Assembly (NCBI GenBank): GCA_949320185.1
Contig: CASGHK010000023.1
Span: 1 to 64,000 of the forward strand
Direction of reading: 5' to 3'
Length of the DNA: 64,000 nt
Source: an uncultured Methanomicrobiales archaeon
GTDB lineage: Archaea > Halobacteriota > Methanomicrobia > Methanomicrobiales > Methanospirillaceae
Under the pieces are notes generated by a model that was not told the DNA's origin, ran no database searches, and saw only the letters and a list, made by a program, of their open reading frames with translations. Below are positions 18,055 to 25,794 of this stretch, one piece after another (positions within the stretch are counted from its first letter, which is position 1; every line of letters begins with the position of its first letter). The position numbers were made by a program, and so were the translations under genes.

Positions 18055-18425
18055 CCTCCTGTGGACGGACGTTCAGATCCGTCACAACGCTACCCGCGTC
18101 CCCGTCGTCAATCGTTCAGGTATCCTTCACGGGAAGTTCGGAGGGCGGGATTCCCACCTCGGGCAGACCCGTCCCGTGTTCCATGAACTGGGAGACACAC
18201 TCTTTCGTCCTGCCGTCCTCAAGCGTCGCGGTGCTCGTCCTCGATCTCTTCTCAAGCAGGATTCCTGGCGGGAGGTGGCTTATATCGTCGTTTGTCACGC
18301 TGCGGAGGTCCCAGTACCAGTCAAAGAGGATCACGTTGTCATCCCATCTTGGGTGAATTGCTTCCGATCATCGAGATGAATGGCGGGGCCGGCGTGCAGG
18401 TCATCGTGGAGGGAAGTGTCATCGT
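18055..18425 (-). pseudogene. Decayed second copy of the secreted protein encoded at 12750-13349
   Basis: Minus-strand reading gives segments matching the intact copy: TPAPPFISMIGSNSP, then after a frame change ILFDWYWDLRSVTNDDISHLPPG (intact: YEWHWNLRSVTRYDASHLPPG), LEDGRTKECVSQFMEHGTGLPE and PPSELPVKDT, followed at once by a stop codon and TIDDGDAG (intact: TIDDGYTW). The hydrophobic N-terminus and cysteine-rich C-terminus are lost. It lies directly downstream of the histidine kinase gene, in the opposite direction. Confidence 0.8.
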
Positions 18426-18657
18426 TGCATGGTCGTGATCGGTCCAATCAACCCGTGACCGATCCTCGAAGGTCCAGGGTGACAGAACCGGAAGATCCCA
18501 GCCTTATTATGGCAAACATCGAGCTAGAACCCGAGACGAACAGCGCTACTGTTATGTCGACCTGGTGCACAAGCGATACTATCGGCGAATATTATTGCCT
18601 TGTTGGACCTCTCAAGGCCCCATCAGAACCTAGCCTGAGGCCAGGAGTGCTATCAGT

Positions 18658-19407
18658 ATGACAACATCCCCCAAGAATCACCATCGGTTCTGTCCGAACT
18701 GCGGTGCAACCAGGACCGCGAAGCAGAAGCACTGCGGTTCGTGCGGAGGCCTTCTCCCGGAGATCCCCGTCTGCCCTCACTGTGGAGAAGAAGTCCGCAG
18801 CGGAAAATCCTTCTGCGGCACCTGCGGCGGCGCCCTTGAAACATCCGCCGGCCCGGCCCCTCGGGAACCTGCCCCCGTGATGCCCCCACCCCGACCAGCT
18901 GTCCCCTCTCAGGAGCCCCGATCTCACGTCGTTCCTTCCCCCCCGGCCCAGAAGCGTTCGGCTATCGGCTGGCTCGTGATCGCCGCCGTGGGGCTGGTGG
19001 CGATCCTGGGAGTCGGTCTTGTCGGGCTGGGACTGCTCGACGAGTTCCTGACCTCGACACCCTCGGGCCCTGACGATTACATCCCAACGACTGCCAGGAC
19101 GACGCCGGTGGCGACGCCGTACGAGGCATCGAGCGAGGACGTCGCCGGTGCGAAACAGGTTCTCACCGCTGCTGCCGGCGCTCTCTCGAGCGGGAACACC
19201 GCGACGTTTCAACAGCAGGTCTCTTCGTCGCTCCGTCAGTCCGGCGCAGTATCCCCTGAACAGGCGACCGCCCTCGCCCGGGCCTTCACCGATGCCCGGA
19301 TGATCCGGGCGGATGGGCCGGGGGTCATCTCGTGGGAGATGACCCTGGACGGAGAGACGGTTCCGTTCCAGACGATCATGGAGGAGGGCTCATGGAAGAT
19401 CTACTGA
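18658..19407 (+). CDS. Double zinc-ribbon membrane protein
   Basis: A 249-residue protein with two N-terminal zinc ribbons (FCPNCGATRTAKQKHCGSCGG and CPHCGEEVRSGKSFCGTCGG), a proline-rich spacer, one transmembrane helix (GWLVIAAVGLVAILGVGLV) and an outer domain of about 120 residues with alternating helices and strands ending GETVPFQTIMEEGSWKIY. The last part resembles small DUF4878/lumazine-binding-like secreted domains (NTF2-like), but this is uncertain. ATG follows GGAG at a normal distance. Its 3' end overlaps the start of the next gene by 16 bases, so the two are translated together. Zinc ribbons facing the cytosol and a sensor-like outer domain are inferred from topology. Confidence 0.78.
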   Translation: MTTSPKNHHRFCPNCGATRTAKQKHCGSCGGLLPEIPVCPHCGEEVRSGKSFCGTCGGALETSAGPAPREPAPVMPPPRPAVPSQEPRSHVVPSPPAQKRSAIGWLVIAAVGLVAILGVGLVGLGLLDEFLTSTPSGPDDYIPTTARTTPVATPYEASSEDVAGAKQVLTAAAGALSSGNTATFQQQVSSSLRQSGAVSPEQATALARAFTDARMIRADGPGVISWEMTLDGETVPFQTIMEEGSWKIY

Positions 19408-21380
19408 GGACGCACATTCTCTGTGCGGTCCTTTTCCTCTGCCTGCTCCTGGTCCCGATCGCGGTCTCCGCGTACGACGACGTGGGTGGCCTGAAGGCGC
19501 ATACCGCCATCAACACCAACGCCGTCACCCTCTTCCAGTCCCAGCTGATGCCGGCGGACCCGTATCTCAAGACCCCGCTCGCCACCCTGGACGGCACCCC
19601 CTGCTGGGGGTATGCCTGGGAGCCGGAGGAGAACGGGGGGCCCGGAGAGATGATCCTGGCACCTGCGACCCGGCCGGACCTCAAAAAGCAGAAGAGCATG
19701 AAGGACTGGATCATCGGAGGCGGCTATTCGGCGGACGAACCCGAAGGCCCGAGCGCCCTGGTTCACTTCTACGACCCGATGGCTGGAGAGGGGCAACGCC
19801 ATCTGACCGATCAGCAGTTCGTGACCAATCTCCTCCACCATGTATCGAGCACCCTCAATGCCAACCCGGAGACGGACGCGCGCGACTGGGGGCTCAAAGA
19901 CCTGAGCCGGGACATGGAGATCTACGGCATCAACTTCATCCAGGAGTACGCCTACGACGATGCAAAGGAGAACCTGAAGAAGGCCCTCGCGTCGCACGAG
20001 AATAACAACGAGTTCTACGGGAGGGCATGGCGGGGCGTCGGAGAGACCATGCACATGATCTCGGACATGACCGTTCCCGCGCACGTGAGAAACGATGGGC
20101 ATGCTTCACTCCTACAGGACTCGGACCCGTACGAAAGCACGACGAACTTTCAGCACGTGAACGCGTACGCCGGCAATAGCGCGGCGCCGCTCGTCTATCG
20201 GAAGAACCTCAACGGGCTGATGCACGACGTCGCCCTGTTTACCAATACCAATTATCTCTCGAAGGACACGATCCCGGGCCAGACGACGTCGGCGACCAAG
20301 TACTCCCTGCCTGATATCACGAAGATGGAGGTGATCAAAGGAGGCTCCCTCGACGGGTACCTCAAGGACTCTGAGGGAAGGGTGACGGCGGCGCCCAATT
20401 CATGGACGAAAAAGCTCTGGAACGGTCAGGCGTACACGATCAACCCGACCGTGGTCGATGCACAGCGCCAGGTCCTCATTCCCACTGCCGTGCGTTCCAG
20501 TGCAACTGTGCTCGATCGATTCCTCCCGCGGTTCGAGGTGACGATGAGCTACTCGCCCGTCGATCCCAACAGCCCCGATTCCGGCAGATACACGATGCAT
20601 GGAGAGATCAGGGTTGCGAAGGATGCCTGGAACCAGCTGGAATGGCCGACGCGCCTCGAGGTGAACAATGGCGCAACGATCGTCCTGACCGGAAAGGACG
20701 GCAAATCGAGGCAGGTGAAGGTGGACCCGAAGATCGTGAAGACCATGAACGAGTTCTCGTACGACTTCAGGGCGGAGCCCGGTGAGACCGTGGACCTGAT
20801 GTACGACCTGGGAGGGTACTGCGTCTATGCCAAGAAGGACGTGGGAACCGGGCTGAAACCCGGGGTCTGGAAGTTCACGGGGAAACAGGGGTGGCCCAAC
20901 GAGATCGCCATCGTCAGGAACGCACAGGGTGTCCTCGTCGCTGAGTATCGCAATCCAGCCGGCATGTCGATGGTCTATACTTTTGAAGAGAGCACTGTTC
21001 CCCTGGACTCAAAGAAGACGGATCCCGCCTTCCGAGAGCTCTTCGAGGAGGGTATTCGCCAGGGTTTCTTCACCACCGGTCAGAAGACGATCGGTGTCTT
21101 CACCGCGCGGATGAAGAACCCGGACCCAACGGAATGCAGCACCTGGGACCTCGTGATAAAAGGGGGTGTCTCGCATGACGGACGGAAGTTCATTGCCTCG
21201 TACGCAGTGGCGTATGTCTGCGGATCCAACAGTAATCAATTTTATGATGAAAATCTGATGGGGACATGGCTTCGTGATAACACCGGGGGAGCGGTCGACG
21301 GGAGTTATGCCGCTCCGGTCACCAGTACGAATAACGGGGTCGCATTGCCTGTGGGTGTTAATCCGTTAGCAAATCAGTAA
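19392..21380 (+). CDS. Secreted zinc-dependent phospholipase C/P1 nuclease-like protein
   Basis: A 662-residue exported protein. The ATG at 19392 (MEDLLRTHILCAVLFLCLLLV) overlaps the previous gene and follows GGAGGAGGG; the ORF track start 60 bases upstream is internal to that gene. A signal peptide ends near VSAYDD. The next 280 residues carry spaced histidines and aspartates typical of the zinc PLC/S1-P1 fold: LKAHTAINTNAV, SALVHFYDPM, WRGVGETMHMISDMTVPAHVRNDGH and FQHVNAYAG. The C-terminal half (from about residue 330) is beta-rich with no named family. The substrate may be a phospholipid or other phosphodiester. A T-run follows the stop. Confidence 0.72.
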   Translation: MEDLLRTHILCAVLFLCLLLVPIAVSAYDDVGGLKAHTAINTNAVTLFQSQLMPADPYLKTPLATLDGTPCWGYAWEPEENGGPGEMILAPATRPDLKKQKSMKDWIIGGGYSADEPEGPSALVHFYDPMAGEGQRHLTDQQFVTNLLHHVSSTLNANPETDARDWGLKDLSRDMEIYGINFIQEYAYDDAKENLKKALASHENNNEFYGRAWRGVGETMHMISDMTVPAHVRNDGHASLLQDSDPYESTTNFQHVNAYAGNSAAPLVYRKNLNGLMHDVALFTNTNYLSKDTIPGQTTSATKYSLPDITKMEVIKGGSLDGYLKDSEGRVTAAPNSWTKKLWNGQAYTINPTVVDAQRQVLIPTAVRSSATVLDRFLPRFEVTMSYSPVDPNSPDSGRYTMHGEIRVAKDAWNQLEWPTRLEVNNGATIVLTGKDGKSRQVKVDPKIVKTMNEFSYDFRAEPGETVDLMYDLGGYCVYAKKDVGTGLKPGVWKFTGKQGWPNEIAIVRNAQGVLVAEYRNPAGMSMVYTFEESTVPLDSKKTDPAFRELFEEGIRQGFFTTGQKTIGVFTARMKNPDPTECSTWDLVIKGGVSHDGRKFIASYAVAYVCGSNSNQFYDENLMGTWLRDNTGGAVDGSYAAPVTSTNNGVALPVGVNPLANQ

Positions 21381-21397
21381 AGCCAGACCACAACCAA

Positions 21398-21404
21398 TTT
21401 TTTT
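21398..21404 (+). terminator. T-rich terminator after the phospholipase C-like gene
   Basis: A run of seven T residues lies 18 bases past the stop of the preceding gene (AACCAATTTTTTTCAACC). Oligo-T on the non-template strand is the usual archaeal termination signal. Confidence 0.5.
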
Positions 21405-21710
21405 CAACCATATGCCCCTCTCCCGAACCATCTCCTGGCAGAAAGGGGAGGACGTTCTTCGGTTCGGCAGATCGCGAGCCCCGCCTCGGGGGAAGTTGTT
21501 CCTTCCAGGACAGCTGTCGTGCCTGCGTCTCTCGCTTTGTTCAGGTGGTTTGACGTGCGCCCCCGCTCTGGGGCGCCGGGTATGCAATACCACGCCTCCT
21601 GGAAAGAACGAGACACCTCTGCACCCCCATTTCGAGATTGCTGTAACTGGAGGCGTCTGTTGGAGAACCGGGCGTAAACTTGATCACCATCGTGTTTCCA
21701 CCTACTCTCG
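21405..21710. other. Intergenic stretch without a recognised gene
   Basis: ORFs on both strands (21412-21747 plus, 21404-21796 minus) overlap the real lipoprotein gene or lack motifs. I see no RNA gene or repeat here. Confidence 0.4.
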
Positions 21711-22214
21711 ATGCGACAAGCAATCCTCCTCGTCGGCATGCTCCTAGTCGGGTGTGGGTGTATCTCGCTCTTGGAGAGTGCGGACAAATGGAACAACCAG
21801 GGCGAGACCCATCACACCATGGGCCGGTACAGCGAGGCGGTGACTGCCTTCGATCGGGCTATCGCCATCGACCCGGATCATGAGGATGCCTGGAAGAACC
21901 GGGGCCTCTCGCTCGCCATGCTGAACAGGACGTCCGAGTCGGAGGAGTCCTTTGTTCGCGCCATCGCTCTCGATCCGACCGATGCAGAGATCTATTACTA
22001 CCAGGCACTTGCCAGGAATGCATCCGGAGACCACGCCGGTGCCCTCGCGAGCGTCGAGAGGGCCGTCGCGATCGCCCCGAAAGACCGTGACGATGCAATC
22101 ACCCTCTTTTCGTCCCTGAAAACCCAGGGCGACCTCCTTTCTCTCGAAGGACGCCACGAGGAGGCGAACCGGTCGTACACCCGAGCCCACGAGGTGATGC
22201 AGAGCACGATCTGA
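21711..22214 (+). CDS. TPR-repeat lipoprotein
   Basis: A 167-residue lipoprotein. Signal sequence MRQAILLVGMLLVGCGC with the cysteine lipobox (LVGC), then three to four tetratricopeptide repeats: WNNQGETHHTMGRYSEAVTAFDRAIAIDPD, WKNRGLSLAMLNRTSESEESFVRAIALDPT, YYYQALARNASGDHAGALASVERAVAIAPK and a C-terminal half repeat. TPRs serve in protein-protein contacts, here outside the membrane. It has no close partner gene; the downstream DNA is decayed. Confidence 0.85.
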   Translation: MRQAILLVGMLLVGCGCISLLESADKWNNQGETHHTMGRYSEAVTAFDRAIAIDPDHEDAWKNRGLSLAMLNRTSESEESFVRAIALDPTDAEIYYYQALARNASGDHAGALASVERAVAIAPKDRDDAITLFSSLKTQGDLLSLEGRHEEANRSYTRAHEVMQSTI

Positions 22215-22513
22215 CTCTCGGGCAGGATCTTGCAGCGTCCAACTCATCCCAATCATGATGTCGCCGGGCTTGTCGCCGCCGTGCATTGGCGAGAACCCGG
22301 TGAAACGTGTATATGGGGAATGAAGCGAGGAACTCCCCGTACGGCTGTCTGTCCCAGGTGGGCAAAAGTTGCTCATTCATGATAATTTCGCTCGTCCTGG
22401 TTCGTTCCAGGGAACCGTTGCGGCAATGATACTGGCCTTCTGACCGGGACGACAGCCCATCACCGCCCGCGAGCAGTTCGACACCGCCAGCTGGATCAGT
22501 TCGAGGGCCATGG
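22215..22513. other. Non-coding stretch containing a GC-rich hairpin
   Basis: No convincing gene. A stem of eight pairs (TATGGGGA at 22312-22319 with TCCCCGTA at 22334-22341, one of the pairs T-G) encloses a 14-base loop ATGAAGCGAGGAAC. The flanks (GAACCCGGTGAAACG ... CGTACGGCTGTCTG) look like a structured RNA remnant, loosely similar to group II intron domain V, but the match is too weak to name. Confidence 0.3.
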
Positions 22514-22829
22514 ATAGATCAGGTTCCTGGTCGAGCCCGCCCCCTCCGGCTCGATCAAGGTGATCTGCGAGGACGACGGCGCCGGTGTTTCCGCCGCCGA
22601 CAAAGGACGGATCTTCGAGCGCAGGTGCGGCCGGAACACAGGGTTCGGGCTCTACCTCGCACGGGAGATCCTGGGGATCACGAGCATGTCGTTCCTGGTG
22701 ACGGGGGCGCCGGGAGCGGGCGCCCGGTTCGAGATCGTGGCGCCGCCTAGCGCCTGCCGCCTGCCGCAATCGACCGTGCTGTCACGTCCGGGGATCGGCC
22801 CTGCTGAACTCGAGCCTCTGTCAGAATGA
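22514..22829 (+). pseudogene. C-terminal fragment of a histidine kinase (HATPase only)
   Basis: From a TAG at about 22514 the frame reads IRFLVEPAPSGSIKVICEDD, then GAGVSAADKGRIFERRCG and TGFGLYLAREILGITSMSF, nearly identical to residues near the C-terminus of the kinase at 16197-17930 (IRFLVEPGPSGSLKVICEDD, GRIFERGCGKHTGFGLYLAR). The sensor domains, the phosphoacceptor histidine and the N-box are absent. ORF 22560-22829 is part of it. It is a duplication remnant and probably not expressed as a functional protein. Confidence 0.8.
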
Positions 22830-23729
22830 GACTCGTTCTGCCGGGAGGTGGTGGAGCCATACTCCCAGGGTCGGCAGAACGACGGTCTCGCCATCGACGC
22901 CCTGCTCGGTCAGCCACAGGTTTCCCCCGGCGAAGGGACGAGCGCTCGCATTCCTGATGACGAGGCCGGCCTCGCTCCCTGTGGCGATGTTCCGCGTTAT
23001 GACGGACCGCTCCGTTCGGTCGAGCCAGATAGCAGCGAGTCGGTTCCCGAAGGCCGAGGTGTCGGTGATCTCAAGGCCACCAGTATCAGCGGCAGCAACG
23101 CCTGGATAGCCGTTCTTTTCCAGGGAACATTTCCGGACACGAGCTGTCTCAGTCCTCTCGAAATAGATCCCGTTCAACCCGTTCTCCGAGGCGTTGCAGC
23201 CCTCAATTGCGATATTCTGGGAACCGGCGAGATAGAAACCGACGTCGGCATTCCCCATGGCGGTGGTCCCTGACATCCGACACCCATCCGAGGCGTCTAT
23301 AGCGATTCCGGGGAGTGCATTCCCGCTGGCGACGCAGTCCTGAACCTCGATCTCACGGCAATGCTCGACATAGATGCCGTTCGCGGTGCAGTTCTCTGCG
23401 TGCACCCGCTCGACCCGAACATGGTCGGCATCGCGCACCTCGATCCCGACCTCCCAGCCGGCAAGGCTGAGGTTCCGGACTGTCACGTTGGATACCGGCC
23501 CGTCGATGAACAGGCCGCGCGTCTCCGCGCCGGACGACCCGAGTACCTGATGACCGTTACCGTCCAGAGCGACGTCTCCGGTGCGGACCGTGATCCCCCC
23601 TTCAGCGACGTCCGCTATCAGCCGGTACTCGCCCGGTGTGGTGATCTCCGCCGGGCCCGAGATCTCAATCGCTCCCGAGGTGCCGGCGACCACCAGAGCG
23701 CAGAGGAGCGCGGCAACGGATCGGATCAT
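22821..23729 (-). CDS. Secreted right-handed beta-helix (NosD-like) protein
   Basis: A 302-residue protein. The start is ATG 23729 (MIRSVAALLCALVVAGTSGA), a signal peptide; it overlaps the stop of the upstream gene as ATGA, so the ORF track start 30 bases upstream is rejected. The mature part consists of about ten repeated beta-helix coils, for example GIEVRDADHVRVERVHAENC, GIYVEHCREIEVQDCVASGN, GFYLAGSQNIAIEGCNASEN and GIYFERTETARVRKCSLEKN. Cysteines recur at the same position in successive coils, which would stack as a ladder. Related proteins bind or modify polysaccharides at the surface. It is translationally coupled to the SBP3/Cache lipoprotein. Confidence 0.82.
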   Translation of the reverse strand: MIRSVAALLCALVVAGTSGAIEISGPAEITTPGEYRLIADVAEGGITVRTGDVALDGNGHQVLGSSGAETRGLFIDGPVSNVTVRNLSLAGWEVGIEVRDADHVRVERVHAENCTANGIYVEHCREIEVQDCVASGNALPGIAIDASDGCRMSGTTAMGNADVGFYLAGSQNIAIEGCNASENGLNGIYFERTETARVRKCSLEKNGYPGVAAADTGGLEITDTSAFGNRLAAIWLDRTERSVITRNIATGSEAGLVIRNASARPFAGGNLWLTEQGVDGETVVLPTLGVWLHHLPAERVSF

Positions 23730-25690
23730 CGATCGCAGTTCTGGAAGGTGCCGGCGCATACGATGTACTCCGTGCCGTTCGAACCCCGGATCATTCGGCA
23801 GTAGGTGGTCTTATTCGAGAGGCGACTCTCGGCCAGGTTGACATAGATGTAGTCGACCCAGCCCGTCCCCTTCGATCGTGCGGTCTCGAGGAAGCGGTCA
23901 CGGAAGGGTGTCCCGGCGACATCGGTCTTGCCGTGGTAGTTCAGCCCCACCAGGCGGGGGTTCGCCGCGTGGGCGACCATCGTCAGGCCCGTATCGTAGA
24001 CAAAGGCATAGACTTCGGGATCAGACGGGTCGCGGAACGGCGCGGCGCCGCTGTTGATCCTGGCCAGGGTCCCCGGGGCGTCCGCCGCAAGCCTCTCGGC
24101 CGTAAGGTCCACAACCGCCTTCGCACCGCTCGTGTTCGACCGGGTGCTCGAGCACTCGGGGCCGACATAGCGGTAGAGTATCCTCTCGTACGGCGCGACT
24201 CCAACCGCGTCCTTCTCGGTCTTCAAGGCAGTGATCGTCGAGTTGAACGCCTCGACCACGACCGGTGAGGTGTTGCGGTTGAAGGCGAAGAACATCTCCT
24301 GCTCCCCGAGCGTCGTGGCGACCTCGAAGCTATTCGGGTCGACACCATACCGGGAGAGGAGGCTTCGGGCCGGGAGGAGGGGGTACGCAAGGGCAGCGGC
24401 ACTCCCGTTCCGGACCGCTTCGACCATGGCGGCGGGCCCGGACTCGACCCGGATCGCAGCCTCCGGGACCCCTGCCTGCCGCAGCAGCGAGACCGAGACG
24501 TCGTCGCGGATCGTCACGATCCGGAGACCGGCAAGGTCTCCGTTGACAGGTGCGTGGTCGCGGTCGACCAGGACCACATACTGGAGACGGCCGATGGGGC
24601 CTGCCCATTGGAAGAGCTCCTCGCGCTCGGGCGTCCGAGCGGTGGAGAAGACGACCGAGTGGTTGGACTCGAGCGCGGCGCGGTATCCGTCGGCCCACGT
24701 GCCGAGCCTCACCTGGTCGGGTCGGAGCGTGGCGTTCAACTGCTCAGTTGCCGCCCGGAGCATCTCCGGAGCGATCCCCTCGACCGTCCGGTTCACCCCC
24801 GTATTGAACGGCGGGTACTCCTCGGTGAGGAACGTCATCCGCGAGAGGGCTTCGGCGGGCAGGTACCGGACGAGCACCTCCTCGCGGACCGTCAGGTTGT
24901 CGGGGTTCCGCTCGACCGAGAGCCGGTCGAGGGCCGCCTGGAACCGGGCGACCGTCTCGTCGGGGGTCTGGAGGTTGAACGCGAACCACGTCTCGACCTC
25001 GGCGAGCGTGTAGATCTGCACGAAACGGGTGGGGCTCCGGTTCCCCTGCGCGGCGAGCATCTGGCCCGCCGCCTCGCCGTAGGCGAAGGCGTCGATCTCC
25101 CCCGTTTCGATCCAGGCGGGGAGGTCCTCCTGGCGATCGGCGAGCCGTACCTGCCCGGCAGGGACGCCGAGGTCGGCCAGTGTCTGGACCGCGGCATCAT
25201 CCCGGACCACGCCGATCCGGAATCGGGCAAGGTCCGCCGGCCCGGTGATCGTCACGTTCCCGCCCCGGGGCGCGAAGATGACCGACCGCTCGGGTGCGAT
25301 CGGACCGGCCCACTTGAACTCGTGCTCGCGCGATGGGAGGCGGGACGTTGCGAAGAGGACCGTGTTCGGCTCGGTGCGCGTCCGGTTGTAGGCGACCTCC
25401 CAGGGGAGGGTTTCGACCTCGTCGACGTGCTGGGTGCTTCCGAGCTGCAGAAGGGTCCTGTTCAGCAGGTCGATCGAGATCCCGGCGAGCACCCCGTTAT
25501 CGTGATAGTTGAAGGGGGGATACTCCTCGGTGAGAAAGACCAGGCGGTCAGTTGTCGATGGCGTACTCGTCGTCCCGGATGTGCTCGGGACGGGACTCCC
25601 GCCCGGGGTGCTCGGGGTGGTCGTGCAGCCCGCGATCAGCATGGCTGCCAGGAGCAGCACTGTGATAGATACGTGGATGATGGAGCGCAT
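23726..25690 (-). CDS. Lipoprotein with two tandem SBP3 domains and a C-terminal Cache domain
   Basis: A 654-residue exported protein. ATG 25690 gives MRSIIHVSITVLLLAAMLIAGC with lipobox IAGC (the track start lies 12 codons upstream). Domain 1 (about residues 50-280) and domain 2 (about 285-515) are both family 3 solute-binding domains opening with FLTEEYPPFN and containing FSTARTPEREELFQWAGPIG-type segments. The final 130 residues form an sCache-like module (LARINSGAAPFRDPSDPEVYAFVYD, NYHGKTDVAGTPFRDRFLE, VDYIYVNL). No kinase, methyl-accepting or transmembrane output follows, so it would act as an outside binding protein for a partner. No transporter permease is adjacent. It is coupled to the beta-helix gene. 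Confidence 0.85.
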   Translation of the reverse strand: MRSIIHVSITVLLLAAMLIAGCTTTPSTPGGSPVPSTSGTTSTPSTTDRLVFLTEEYPPFNYHDNGVLAGISIDLLNRTLLQLGSTQHVDEVETLPWEVAYNRTRTEPNTVLFATSRLPSREHEFKWAGPIAPERSVIFAPRGGNVTITGPADLARFRIGVVRDDAAVQTLADLGVPAGQVRLADRQEDLPAWIETGEIDAFAYGEAAGQMLAAQGNRSPTRFVQIYTLAEVETWFAFNLQTPDETVARFQAALDRLSVERNPDNLTVREEVLVRYLPAEALSRMTFLTEEYPPFNTGVNRTVEGIAPEMLRAATEQLNATLRPDQVRLGTWADGYRAALESNHSVVFSTARTPEREELFQWAGPIGRLQYVVLVDRDHAPVNGDLAGLRIVTIRDDVSVSLLRQAGVPEAAIRVESGPAAMVEAVRNGSAAALAYPLLPARSLLSRYGVDPNSFEVATTLGEQEMFFAFNRNTSPVVVEAFNSTITALKTEKDAVGVAPYERILYRYVGPECSSTRSNTSGAKAVVDLTAERLAADAPGTLARINSGAAPFRDPSDPEVYAFVYDTGLTMVAHAANPRLVGLNYHGKTDVAGTPFRDRFLETARSKGTGWVDYIYVNLAESRLSNKTTYCRMIRGSNGTEYIVCAGTFQNCDR

Positions 25691-25794
25691 CACTCTTCCC
25701 GGTGATAGTATGATCTCGGTCGCCATTTATGGGTGGCGAAGAGCCCGCCCGGCCCCGACTCCCCGGGAGGGCCGGCGGGCGTCGCTGGGCTGAT

